A stretch of 9,038 nucleotides of DNA, from positions 1-9,038 of the forward strand of contig JAFPPJ010000177.1 in the NCBI GenBank assembly GCA_017410745.1, written 5' to 3'. The position numbers were made by a program, and so were the translations under genes. Below, in pieces: positions 1-7,669 of the stretch (position 1 is the stretch's first letter; each line of letters begins with the position of its first letter). The notes below the pieces were generated by a model that saw nothing but the letters and a program-made list of their open reading frames with translations, was not told where the DNA came from and did not search any database. Source of the DNA: Oscillospiraceae bacterium (GTDB lineage: Bacteria > Bacillota > Clostridia > Oscillospirales > Ruminococcaceae).

Positions 1-1536
1 ATAGCAGGCCTGATAGGCAGGATACTCCAGCGTGAGGGTATAATACGTTCGGGACATACTGTGATAGGCTCAAGAGACAGGCTTGTGGGGCAGTATGTAG
101 GGCAGACCTCAATACTCACCCGTTCGCTCATAGAAGAGGCACAGGAAGGCGTGCTTCTCGTCGATGAGGTATACTCCATTGCGGAGAAGCGCAGCGACGG
201 CAACAATTCCTATTGTGACGAGGTGTTCAACACCATAGTCGCTGCCATGACAAATCCGAATTATCATTTCTGTGTGGTATTCGCAGGCTACGCAGACCGT
301 ATGCCCGAGGTATGGAAGATGAACGAAGGCCTGTTCTCCCGCTTCGGTGCATCAAATGTGATAACTCTGCGTGAATACGGCCCGGAGCTCCTGCAGAGCA
401 TATTCACGTCACAGTTCGGCATACCCGAGGGAATAAGCGGAAGAGTCACAAGGCTTTCGCAGGATGTTACCGACGGACTGCCTGTATTCTTTGAGAACTT
501 CTTTGCAGACCGTGACCGCAAAAGCTTCGGCAACGCCCGCGATATAAACAATCTTGTCAGCGATGTGAAGCGTGCGTGCTCCTATCGCTGTGCATCATCC
601 GAAAATGAGATCACGGCGGAGAGATGTGATTTTGAGGCGCGGCAGTCCATGTTCGAGAAGAGAGGCTTTTCGGCGGAGGATATATATTCAAAGCTGCATG
701 ATTATGTGGGACTTGACTTCCTTGAAAGGATGTTCAACGATCAGCTGGCTCTGCGCGTGGAATGTATGGAGAAGGGACTCAGCTATCCTGGTCCTGCGCA
801 TATGATATGGGCAGGAAATCCCGGTACGGGCAAATCCACAGCCGCACAGCTCACTGCGGAGTTATACCATTCGCTTGGCATACTCGGCGGTACAGAGCCC
901 GTATATGTGGATGCATCGGAAATAACGAGCATATATGTCAGCGGAAGCGCCGGCAAGATGAGCGAAAAGATAGACGAAGCCTGCAGGAAGAATGCGGTGC
1001 TTATTGTGGAGGAGGCATATCAGCTGCTTGAAAAGGGCGGCGAGGATGCCATACACGCAATGCTCAACCGCATGGAGACCGACAGGAACAACTTCAATCT
1101 TATACTCATACTCTATAAGGATAAAGTGCAGGATTTCCTTGAAAAGAACCCGGGACTTGCATCAAGACTCAAGGTATATGAATTTGACGATTATGATGAA
1201 CAGCAGCTGTTCGATATATTCATGCTGATGTGCAGGAAGTCGAAGGATACAGTATCCGCAGACTGTGAGAGTGCTGCAAAGGCATATATCTCACGCCTGT
1301 ATCAGTCCGGCAGATCCGTAAACGGCAATGCGAGACTCATAAGGCAGCTCATAGACGAGATGAAGCAGCGCAGATATGAACGCATACTCGGTCTTATAGC
1401 GAAAATGAATTTCGGCGAAGATACGCCGGATACACGCAAGAAGGCTGCTGCTGCCCGTGCAATGGGAAGAGTGACAGTACCGCAGGATGCCTATACCTTT
1501 ACGGCAGAGGATATACCGGAGGACAGCAATGTTTGA
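1..1536 (+). CDS. Tandem AAA+ ATPase, CbbX/SpoVK-like (5' partial)
   Basis: The frame is open from base 1, so the start lies upstream; 511 residues are visible, numbered here from base 1. They cover the end of one AAA+ module and all of a second. Module 1 shows a pore-loop-like YVGQT (~32-36), Walker B VLLVDE (51-56), an arginine-finger region GLFSRF (~110-115) and sensor-2 GNAR (~177-180); its Walker A is outside the window. Module 2 has Walker A GNPGTGKST (272-280), a Tyr pore loop in IYVSGSAGK (311-319), Walker B VLIVEE (333-338), GLASRL (385-390) and GNAR (442-445). This pattern is the CbbX/SpoVK/EccA-type AAA+ family, hexameric remodelling ATPases; the substrate is unknown. Oddities in module 2 are EE in place of the usual DE of Walker B, and LILILYKDK where family members usually have AGYKD. 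Its last 8 bases overlap the next gene, so the two are probably co-translated. Family confidence is high, role unknown. Confidence 0.93.
   Translation: MAGLIGRILQREGIIRSGHTVIGSRDRLVGQYVGQTSILTRSLIEEAQEGVLLVDEVYSIAEKRSDGNNSYCDEVFNTIVAAMTNPNYHFCVVFAGYADRMPEVWKMNEGLFSRFGASNVITLREYGPELLQSIFTSQFGIPEGISGRVTRLSQDVTDGLPVFFENFFADRDRKSFGNARDINNLVSDVKRACSYRCASSENEITAERCDFEARQSMFEKRGFSAEDIYSKLHDYVGLDFLERMFNDQLALRVECMEKGLSYPGPAHMIWAGNPGTGKSTAAQLTAELYHSLGILGGTEPVYVDASEITSIYVSGSAGKMSEKIDEACRKNAVLIVEEAYQLLEKGGEDAIHAMLNRMETDRNNFNLILILYKDKVQDFLEKNPGLASRLKVYEFDDYDEQQLFDIFMLMCRKSKDTVSADCESAAKAYISRLYQSGRSVNGNARLIRQLIDEMKQRRYERILGLIAKMNFGEDTPDTRKKAAAARAMGRVTVPQDAYTFTAEDIPEDSNV
1518..1523 (+). promoter_or_regulatory. 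Ribosome binding site GGAGGA for the zinc-ribbon membrane protein
   Basis: GGAGGA lies 5 bases before the ATG at 1529, inside the 3' end of the AAA+ gene. It supports 1529 over the in-frame ATG at 1487, which would add 14 basic residues and has no comparable site. Confidence 0.75.
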
Positions 1537-2143
1537 GAAGAAGGACAGATCCAAGGGGCAAAAGCGCTGTCCGATATGCCGCAGGCTTTATACCGAAGGT
1601 GCAGAACTTCCAAGGGAATATTCCGTTACTCAGAGCGCAGACGCCGCAGAAGATGCTCCCGGGGATATGATGTGCCGCGAATGCTTCAGGATGGGCTACA
1701 AGCTCGAATACAAAGCAGCCTCATTTGACAGTGAGGCCGCAAGAAGATCGGTTTTCCGTCCGGCGCCAATACTTGAAGGCGGCAAGCGTCCGGAATGCGG
1801 CTACGACCTGCCGATACCGCAGGCAATGCCGTCAGCGGTGCTGCATGACCTTGTGATATGGGCGCTGCTCTGTGCGATGATGCTCATAAGCTCATATATC
1901 ATGCGCTCGGATACACATGATATATTGATGCCTGCAGCAAAGATAGTTGTATGTCTCGGAAGTGCGCTGATGTTCCTGCGCAATATACGCTGGCTTGCAA
2001 AGGGTATGTTCTGCGGTATGGGACATAAGCGCAGGATAGTGCTGCTCATCTCGGCGATACTGCTTTTTGCCGCAGTTGTGCTGTGTTCACCGAAGGAAGC
2101 GATAGGCGCGGCGGCAGATGCCGTAAAGCAATATATCAAATAG
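1529..2143 (+). CDS. Zinc-ribbon-like protein with three membrane segments
   Basis: 204 residues. The N-terminal part is soluble with CPIC (14-17) and CREC (49-52), spaced like the two halves of a zinc-binding treble-clef or ribbon. A third motif reads RPEC-GYDLP (87-95), where a normal zinc knuckle would be CPEC; Arg87 (CGT, 1787-1789) is one transition from Cys (TGT). Three hydrophobic stretches follow, about 105-125, 132-150 and 168-187, so the protein is probably membrane-anchored with its zinc part in the cytoplasm and a short polar tail. It overlaps the AAA+ gene by 8 bases and sits 18 bases before the GTPase gene. It could be the membrane anchor or adaptor of the encoded complex, but that is inference from position. 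I do not recognise a named family. Start chosen from the GGAGGA site. Confidence 0.85.
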   Translation: MFEKKDRSKGQKRCPICRRLYTEGAELPREYSVTQSADAAEDAPGDMMCRECFRMGYKLEYKAASFDSEAARRSVFRPAPILEGGKRPECGYDLPIPQAMPSAVLHDLVIWALLCAMMLISSYIMRSDTHDILMPAAKIVVCLGSALMFLRNIRWLAKGMFCGMGHKRRIVLLISAILLFAAVVLCSPKEAIGAAADAVKQYIK

Positions 2144-2161
2144 CATTGATGGAGTTTATAT

Positions 2162-3505
2162 ATGAAGAAGAATGATCAAAGGATCGCAGCCGCCGATCTG
2201 AATGTATTCAAGCTCACTATGATAGGCGGATCTGATTCGGGCAAGACCACATTCATGTCGGCTGTATGTCAGATGCTCTCAGACAAGGGCGTCAGGATAA
2301 ACGGCCTTGACAAAAACGGTGACAAATACAGCTACAAGTTCCATCTTGAACCCGTGAAGTATGATGTGGGCGATACTGCGGACAAGCTCAATGAGGATGT
2401 GGATGTGACATCTCAGCCCCCGCAGAAGACTTCTCCCATGTCTGCAGGAGCAGGAGGCGGCGGCGGTGCCTTCGGGCGTGCAGTCTCCGGAATAACTGCG
2501 AATGCCGGCAGGAATGTGGGCAGGGTCATGCATTATGATGCATACAGTGCCGAAGGTGCGGAGAGAACAGCCATAATTTCAAAGATACAAGGCGAGCTGC
2601 AGAGAAGATTTGAGATACGTCCTGCAAGCTCGGGCAATGAATCCGACTTCCGCGACGGCACGGATAAGATGATCTATACGGAGATATGCTTTGAGATACT
2701 GCTTGATGATGATGTGATCGGCATAATGTACATCACAGACTACGGAGGAGAGTTCATCGACCGTCCCGGCGAGGGCGGAGGTGATGAGATATTCTCAAAG
2801 CTGATAGATCATATATATCACAGCGATGGTGCGGTCGTGCTTGCAAACGTGCTGCATCTGAGCGAGCACGTCGCAGAGAGCTACGATGCGGGAAGCTCCA
2901 TGTTCAATGAGGTAAATGTCAGGACAGGCATATCCGCTGACGGTATAAACAATCTTATACGAGCTCTGCGCGACAAGGAAGACTTTACCTTTGTCACCGC
3001 GCTTACAGCCTCCGACAGCCCCAATGTGGATGTAAGGGTGAGTGAGAACGGATACAAGCGTGCAATGAACGATCTGAAAAGATTTATACTTGAAGGCTCG
3101 TTCAGCTGTGCACAGTACAGGGACTGGAGCACAGCCCTCATACCCGTATCCGCTATAGGAAGAAAGAGCGATCATTCGCCTAATGTGGACAGGAGCGGCA
3201 GGATACTGCCGGATGCCGAGATACATCCGGAGGGTGTTGACAAGGCGATAATGTTCTGCATATATAATGCCGCGCTTGCCAAGAAGACAGAGCTTGACAG
3301 CGAATATACGGCACTGAAGAAAAAGCTGTTCAAGGGCAGAGACGAAAAGAGAAGATATGAGGGCGTGACCGCGCGCATAAAGAAGCTCGACAAGCTCATA
3401 GACGTGCTGCAGATGGACAAGGACGATATGTTCAGAGACCTGTATGAGCCCGTTTATGCACACGAACATGAGTCAGAGGTGGGCACTGTCCGCCGTGTAA
3501 GGTGA
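2162..3505 (+). CDS. P-loop GTPase-like protein (TRAFAC type, possible DO-GTPase)
   Basis: 447 residues. Walker A/G1 is GGSDSGKT (22-29), directly after a hydrophobic strand (16-21), as in TRAFAC GTPases. A G3-like DYGGE (193-197) follows the strand IGIMYIT. A G4-like LTASD (281-285) and a G5-like VSAIG (329-333) come in the expected order, though G4 lacks the classic NKxD. Between G1 and G3 lies a long insert with a glycine-rich run (about 95-103) and a basic helix. The C-terminus (about 374-422) is charged and probably coiled coil. No signal or membrane segment, so cytosolic. Length and order fit the double-GTPase (DO-GTPase) groups of bacterial conflict systems better than translation or FtsY/Era GTPases, but that assignment is tentative. 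GGAG at 2151-2154 is 7 bases before ATG. The next gene starts 4 bases after the stop. A GTP-driven switch is likely; the target is unknown. Confidence 0.88.
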   Translation: MKKNDQRIAAADLNVFKLTMIGGSDSGKTTFMSAVCQMLSDKGVRINGLDKNGDKYSYKFHLEPVKYDVGDTADKLNEDVDVTSQPPQKTSPMSAGAGGGGGAFGRAVSGITANAGRNVGRVMHYDAYSAEGAERTAIISKIQGELQRRFEIRPASSGNESDFRDGTDKMIYTEICFEILLDDDVIGIMYITDYGGEFIDRPGEGGGDEIFSKLIDHIYHSDGAVVLANVLHLSEHVAESYDAGSSMFNEVNVRTGISADGINNLIRALRDKEDFTFVTALTASDSPNVDVRVSENGYKRAMNDLKRFILEGSFSCAQYRDWSTALIPVSAIGRKSDHSPNVDRSGRILPDAEIHPEGVDKAIMFCIYNAALAKKTELDSEYTALKKKLFKGRDEKRRYEGVTARIKKLDKLIDVLQMDKDDMFRDLYEPVYAHEHESEVGTVRRVR

Positions 3506-3509
3506 CAGC

Positions 3510-4358
3510 ATGACTAAATATGAATTCGTGCGTATTGCCATATATGGGGATGTGCGTGATATATACTGTTTCCTTGCATCGGTAGTTGACCGCATCATAC
3601 ACAAAGAACTGTATATAGGCAAGGATGAATACCGCTTCGAGATATTCTCCGAGGATGTATTCACAGGCGATAAGGCAGTGGGCAATGCTCTCAGGAATAC
3701 CGATATCGAAGGCAGATACACCATACTTTCCGCAGATGATATCCCCCGCAGCGTCATGCGTGATATGAGCCTGCGGCTTATGATGCACTGCGCTGACACA
3801 TATATCGGCAGGGCAGATCTTATATATGCGGCACAGCTCGGTGACAAGAGCTATGCGGATGCACATCTTGTGATCGGAGACAGGTCAGTATGTGAGCATG
3901 TCTCACTTTTGACGAGTGACGATCTTGGGATAGATATACCTGTCACAGCAGCCGTGACAGACGGCCGTCCCCATGAGGACAGCCCTGATATAGAAAATAC
4001 CGTATACAGCGCATACTATGACCCATACGGATTTACCGGCACTGAAAGACGCATTGCCGGAAATGCAAGCCCTGTGGGCACGGAGGCTGTATTCTACAAT
4101 ACATTTGCAGCGGCAGCACAGCATCATCTTGCGTATATCGGAGCGATGCTCGAAAAGTATTCAGATATCATCACAAAGAGAAACAGTTTCTATCAGAGAG
4201 ATATATTTACTGTGCAGGATGAACTGGAGTTCGCACGCAGACAGTATTCGCTTGCCGCAAGGGGACTGTACTCCGGCAGGCAAATGGTGAAGCTTGCGGG
4301 GATACTGTCACAGGCAGGGCTGTTGGATATCCGAAGCCCTGAAAGGAGTATGAGATGA
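3510..4358 (+). CDS. Hypothetical protein, possible GTPase-like protein lacking a P-loop
   Basis: 282 residues, no family recognised outright. Residues 6-29 align without gaps to residues 16-39 of the preceding GTPase, matching Phe6/16, Ile11/21, Gly13/23, Phe21/31 and Val25/35 plus the hydrophobic pattern, but the GKT of Walker A is replaced by Asp17-Ile18-Tyr19. The N-terminal beta strand and helix of a P-loop fold may therefore be kept while nucleotide binding is lost. Other visible points are VTAAVTDGRP (about 145-154), a Tyr/Asp-rich stretch YSAYYDPYG (166-174) and a helical C-terminus from about 195. No signal peptide or membrane segment. AAGGTG lies 5 bases before the ATG; the stop overlaps the next start as ATGA. 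It could be a regulatory partner of the GTPase, or unrelated to it; the resemblance rests on a short segment. Confidence 0.85.
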   Translation: MTKYEFVRIAIYGDVRDIYCFLASVVDRIIHKELYIGKDEYRFEIFSEDVFTGDKAVGNALRNTDIEGRYTILSADDIPRSVMRDMSLRLMMHCADTYIGRADLIYAAQLGDKSYADAHLVIGDRSVCEHVSLLTSDDLGIDIPVTAAVTDGRPHEDSPDIENTVYSAYYDPYGFTGTERRIAGNASPVGTEAVFYNTFAAAAQHHLAYIGAMLEKYSDIITKRNSFYQRDIFTVQDELEFARRQYSLAARGLYSGRQMVKLAGILSQAGLLDIRSPERSMR

Positions 4359-5344
4359 AAACAGACATCATTATATACGGCAGAGGTCAGGAAAGGCTTT
4401 CGGGCTATCAGACCTTTACTGCCCCGGAATATTGGTCTGATGCCATGCTTTCTGCAATGATGGGATTCAGCCAGATGCATGAGGACGGAGATCTCAGCTC
4501 AAAATATCCGGAAAGATTTGTTTCGGCTGACCCATGGGGAAGGACATATATATTCATAGCAATGCCCGAGCCGTTCTGCTGTGCGCTGCTTAGGGTCACA
4601 AGAGTAGAGGGCGATACTCCTGGCGAATGGCTCAGAGAGGTGCGCAATAAAGAGATATGGTCATTGGAAGGCTTTTGTGCACCCTTTGAGAAGAAGGACG
4701 AATTCTTTGCAATGGTGCCTTCTATGATACTGTGGTTTGAAAATGACAAGCGTTCATTGTACGGCAGATTTCGCTTAAAGGAAATAGAGGGCACGGTGGA
4801 TATACCCGATGAATTCCTTGTAAATCCCTATCATAATGCATCAGTAGGCGGGCAATACGAGCAGATCATGGGTGACAGCTATAATGCTTGGGTAGAGCTT
4901 ACGCAGGCAATACGCTTTTCCAACGGCGTGTTCCATTTCCTCTTCGGGCCGTTTGCGGATGTGTTTGCGCCTCCCATGAAGCAGGATTATAATATCACGG
5001 GAGTATACTGCACAGATACTGCGATAAGGCAGCACGAGGATCCGTTTGATAAGATACGCACCATCAGATTCAGAAAGATGGAAGGCATACAGAAGCGGCA
5101 TATGCTCGAGCTCCATATCGAAGGTGAGGATACGGGAAATCCCCGCCGTGAATGGGTCATAGTCAGCAAGAGAGCGGACGGTACGGAAGCAGATCCGCCG
5201 CTGCACAGTCCTTGGTTCTCGGTGCGTGAGAATGGTATCGACATACACACGCTTATAGCACAATATGAGACGATAAAGCTGTTCGTGGTAAAGATGCAGT
5301 GGACAGTAGAAGACAACGGACTTGTGTTTATCGAGGAGGCGTGA
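4355..5344 (+). CDS. Hypothetical protein with weak resemblance to GAP1 N-terminal region
   Basis: 329 residues, cytosolic by composition. The opening IIIYGRGQERLSGYQ (5-19), then YPERFVSADP (51-60), a central strand-rich part with ALLRVTRVEGDTPG (77-90) and a LEGF element (104-107) recall the layout of GTPase-associated protein 1 (GAP1) N-terminal domains as I remember them. The conserved His of those domains is not evident, so the match is weak. The rest (about 150-329) holds aromatic-rich strands including FHFLFGPFADVFAPP (193-207) and ends in WTVEDNGLVFIEE. The gene overlaps its upstream neighbour by four bases (ATGA) and has GGAG 6 bases before its ATG; the following start is 2 bases beyond its stop, so the three are tightly coupled. 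Function is unknown. The GAP1 suggestion draws support from the GTPase two genes upstream, and that is partly circular. Confidence 0.85.
   Translation: MKTDIIIYGRGQERLSGYQTFTAPEYWSDAMLSAMMGFSQMHEDGDLSSKYPERFVSADPWGRTYIFIAMPEPFCCALLRVTRVEGDTPGEWLREVRNKEIWSLEGFCAPFEKKDEFFAMVPSMILWFENDKRSLYGRFRLKEIEGTVDIPDEFLVNPYHNASVGGQYEQIMGDSYNAWVELTQAIRFSNGVFHFLFGPFADVFAPPMKQDYNITGVYCTDTAIRQHEDPFDKIRTIRFRKMEGIQKRHMLELHIEGEDTGNPRREWVIVSKRADGTEADPPLHSPWFSVRENGIDIHTLIAQYETIKLFVVKMQWTVEDNGLVFIEEA
5333..5339 (+). promoter_or_regulatory. Ribosome binding site GAGGAGG selecting the ATG at 5347
   Basis: GAGGAGG is 7 bases before ATG 5347. The in-frame GTG at 5341 is only 1 base away and the in-frame ATG at 5299 lies upstream, so 5347 is the favoured start. 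Confidence 0.75.
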
Positions 5345-5346
5345 GG

Positions 5347-6435
5347 ATGGGTGTATTTGACATTGCATTTGAATCGCTGCATATCGTAGGGATGACAGAC
5401 AATATAGTAAAGGTGCATCCCGATGACAGAGATGTATGGGAGACCCTTTCACCCGAGACACATGAGATCATTGCGGCAGTATACTTCGGAGTGTCATATC
5501 GCTTCGAACGTTACAGGAATGACAAGATCGTCATAGATGCAGTAAGAAAAAGCGTGTTCGGTCTGTGCGTTCCCGAGGGATATATACTTCTCAAGGCGGG
5601 TACCGACAGCGCTCTTCTGTCAGCGGTGCTTGACGGATTTCTCATAAGGAGCGACGGCAATCTGCGTGCAGCTTGGCATATGGCAAGATGGCAGCAGCTT
5701 CTGCTGTGTGCGGCAGGATGGAAGTACAGTGGCAAGGTGAGCCTTTCGCTTTCACAGATAAATGAAAAGGCTGAGACCGCGCTTGACACTGTAATGAAGA
5801 TAGACAGCGACAGACGGCAGGGCAACCGTTATTTCGACCATCTGCAGGAGATAGGCAAGGATATGACAGAGGCATCCATGCCTTTCAGCTTCGCGATGAC
5901 GGACGGCTCTATAAAGAAGCATATACGTCTTGATTTCGGGGCAGGATACCGTGAGGCAGAGGTGTCGAGCACAGGTACCGGCGAGATACCCATCGCAGAG
6001 ATAGATGAGCGGCATTTTACCAAGGTAGCGAGGGAGCGGTATCCTTTCGACAGCGTATATCTCGATAATATGACCGTGAAGGAATATATAGACGGTATGA
6101 TAGCCCAGACAGAGCTTGTCTCCAAGGAGGAAGCCAGGGAGAAGAAGGCGGAGCTCAAGGAGGACAGGAAGAACGGCAGATTTTACAAGGATTCCGTGTG
6201 GTGCTTCGTGTTCGGATGCTATGGACATACCTTCATGTATATGCTCGACATCGCAGTATTCTTTCAGCTTTATGATACGGGCAGCATAAATTACGGCTAT
6301 TTGTTCACGGGCTTTACCCAGGCATCCAATCAGGCAAATGCATATTTTGCACGCCTTGAAGCAAAACTCAAGGAAACACCGGAAAAGTCTGAAGAGGAGA
6401 AGACAGGATTCTTTGCGAACTTATTCAAGAAATGA
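5347..6435 (+). CDS. Hypothetical protein of the GTPase operon
   Basis: 362 residues; I recognise no domain. The N-terminal part (1-125) is mixed helix and strand with PDDRDVWETLSPETHEIIAAVYFG (25-48 region) and a helical stretch rich in Trp and Leu (109-125) that is not hydrophobic enough for a clear membrane segment. A middle segment (about 130-250) has alternating charged helices and the conserved-looking RLDFGAGYREAEV (194-206). Residues 255-278 are almost all charged and probably form a coiled coil, followed by an aromatic-rich patch WCFVFGCYGHTFMYML (285-300). The tail (337-362) is Lys/Glu-rich and ends in FFANLFKK, which could be an amphipathic membrane-touching end. No signal peptide. 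It starts 2 bases after the preceding stop. It is probably a structural or target-binding component of the system, but no evidence beyond position supports that. Confidence 0.85.
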   Translation: MGVFDIAFESLHIVGMTDNIVKVHPDDRDVWETLSPETHEIIAAVYFGVSYRFERYRNDKIVIDAVRKSVFGLCVPEGYILLKAGTDSALLSAVLDGFLIRSDGNLRAAWHMARWQQLLLCAAGWKYSGKVSLSLSQINEKAETALDTVMKIDSDRRQGNRYFDHLQEIGKDMTEASMPFSFAMTDGSIKKHIRLDFGAGYREAEVSSTGTGEIPIAEIDERHFTKVARERYPFDSVYLDNMTVKEYIDGMIAQTELVSKEEAREKKAELKEDRKNGRFYKDSVWCFVFGCYGHTFMYMLDIAVFFQLYDTGSINYGYLFTGFTQASNQANAYFARLEAKLKETPEKSEEEKTGFFANLFKK

Positions 6436-6446
6436 TATTCCCATGC

Positions 6447-6450
6447 GAGG
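6447..6450 (+). promoter_or_regulatory. Ribosome binding site GAGG for the WG-repeat lipoprotein
   Basis: GAGG lies 7 bases before ATG 6458. Starting there gives a clean signal peptide; upstream in-frame ATGs (6443, 6338) would bury it behind a basic extension. Confidence 0.6.
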
Positions 6451-6457
6451 TCATGCT

Positions 6458-7591
6458 ATGAAAAAAAGGCTGATAGCTGCAGCAATGATCATTTTTGCAT
6501 CCTGTGCCAAGGAGCCATATAAGCCTAAAACATCCGATGATTACAGCAGTACGGATCTGTTCCGGCACGGGCTGTGCAGCGTATGCATAGGTGATAAATG
6601 GGGATATATGAATAAAAAGGGCACGATAGTTATCATGCCGGACTTTGACTATGCATCGGAGTTTGCCCAAAACGGTCTTGCCTGTGTGTCTGTCGATGAG
6701 AATACACATTACGGCTTTATAGATACCGAGGGCAAATTCATCATAGACCCCGGGTTCATAGGCGCACAGTCCTTCGGTACGGATGATATCACATGCGTAT
6801 GTACCGGGACGATAGGCGATCCAAGATACGGCTTTATCGACTGCACCGGTAAATATGTTATAGACCCTGTGTATGATGGTGCTTCGGCATTCTCGTCAAA
6901 CGGGCTCGCAGCAGTACGCGACGGTGACAAATTCGGATATATCGACAGAAATGGCAGATATGCAATAAACCTTCTGTTCGACAGGGCATATGCCTTTTCT
7001 TCAAACGGTCTTGCTCTTGTGAGAAACAGCGATGAAGAGAATACCTGCTTCTGGTATATCGACAGCAGCGGCAATGATGCATTCGGTGAAAAGTATGACT
7101 ATGCATACAAGTTTACCGATGACGGTACAGCTATAATCTGTACTGAAGACGGCGAAGATGTCAGGATGGGATATATCAATGAAAAGGGCGAGCATATAAT
7201 AGAGCCGCAGTTTGAAGATGCATATCATTTTTCCGAAGGTCTTGCCTGTGTATATGATAATGACCGTGCCGGATTCATCGATATGAGCGGGGAGTATGTC
7301 ATAGAGCCTAAGTATATAACTGCCGAGTTCTTTTCAAACGGTCTTGCGCCCGTACTGCCCGAAGGCGATGTGAAGAAGTACGGATATATAGACAGCAGCG
7401 GAGCATATGTCATAGAGCCGAAGTTTGATGCGGCACACAGCTTTACCACAGATGGTTACGCAGTCGTATGCGAAAACGGCATGTTCGGTGTCATAGACAG
7501 CAGCGGAGCATATGTCATCGAACCGCAGTTTGACGGCATAGACGGGCATACGGACAAGTACATGAGCATGGTGCGTCCGGGCAACAGGTAA
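6458..7591 (+). CDS. WG-repeat lipoprotein
   Basis: 377 residues. The N-terminus MKKRLIAAAMIIFASC is a short lipoprotein signal peptide with the lipobox Cys at 16 (FASC), so the mature protein should be lipidated and face outside the cytoplasmic membrane. The rest is about nine imperfect WG/KWG-type units of roughly 35-42 residues, beginning near residues 48, 85, 124, 159, 199, 238, 271, 309 and 343. Each follows G-Y/F-I-D-x-x-G-x-Y-V-I-x-P-x-F-D, then an aromatic and GLA-V. WG repeats form a beta-propeller-like or solenoid fold and usually bind proteins or ligands; they have no known catalysis. It is the last gene of the cluster, 22 bases after the previous stop. The last two units share a 26-bp identical DNA stretch (7388-7413 and 7493-7518), suggesting recent unit duplication. 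A sensor or surface receptor role for the cytosolic components is inferred. Confidence 0.9.
   Translation: MKKRLIAAAMIIFASCAKEPYKPKTSDDYSSTDLFRHGLCSVCIGDKWGYMNKKGTIVIMPDFDYASEFAQNGLACVSVDENTHYGFIDTEGKFIIDPGFIGAQSFGTDDITCVCTGTIGDPRYGFIDCTGKYVIDPVYDGASAFSSNGLAAVRDGDKFGYIDRNGRYAINLLFDRAYAFSSNGLALVRNSDEENTCFWYIDSSGNDAFGEKYDYAYKFTDDGTAIICTEDGEDVRMGYINEKGEHIIEPQFEDAYHFSEGLACVYDNDRAGFIDMSGEYVIEPKYITAEFFSNGLAPVLPEGDVKKYGYIDSSGAYVIEPKFDAAHSFTTDGYAVVCENGMFGVIDSSGAYVIEPQFDGIDGHTDKYMSMVRPGNR
7388..7518 (+). repeat. Near-identical DNA repeat units in the WG-repeat gene
   Basis: Bases 7388-7413 and 7493-7518 are the same 26 bases, 105 bases (35 codons) apart, and the similarity continues less exactly on both sides. 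It encodes IDSSGAYVI in two adjacent WG units. Other units are related only at protein level, so these two are the youngest pair or have been homogenised. Confidence 0.8.
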
Positions 7592-7669
7592 GTATGCCGA
7601 TTTGATACAGACGATCTTCGCTTTCAGACCATAAAAGCGTTTACAGTCGTTTATAGCCTTTCTTAGGTT

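Noticed and set aside
2795..3469. Minus-strand open frame of 224 codons opposite the GTPase gene
   Set aside because: It is a shadow: ATA- and TAT-rich codons leave the antisense frame free of stops. The product is Cys/Tyr/His-rich with no domain, and the plus-strand GTPase has clear motifs.
4841..5461. Minus-strand open frame of 206 codons across two operon genes
   Set aside because: It overlaps two well-supported plus-strand genes, has no recognisable domain, and its composition is typical of antisense translation.
6458..7591. CRISPR array or non-coding tandem repeat in the WG region
   Set aside because: The repetition is at protein level in one open frame with a lipoprotein signal; the DNA units are too variable and lack spacer structure.
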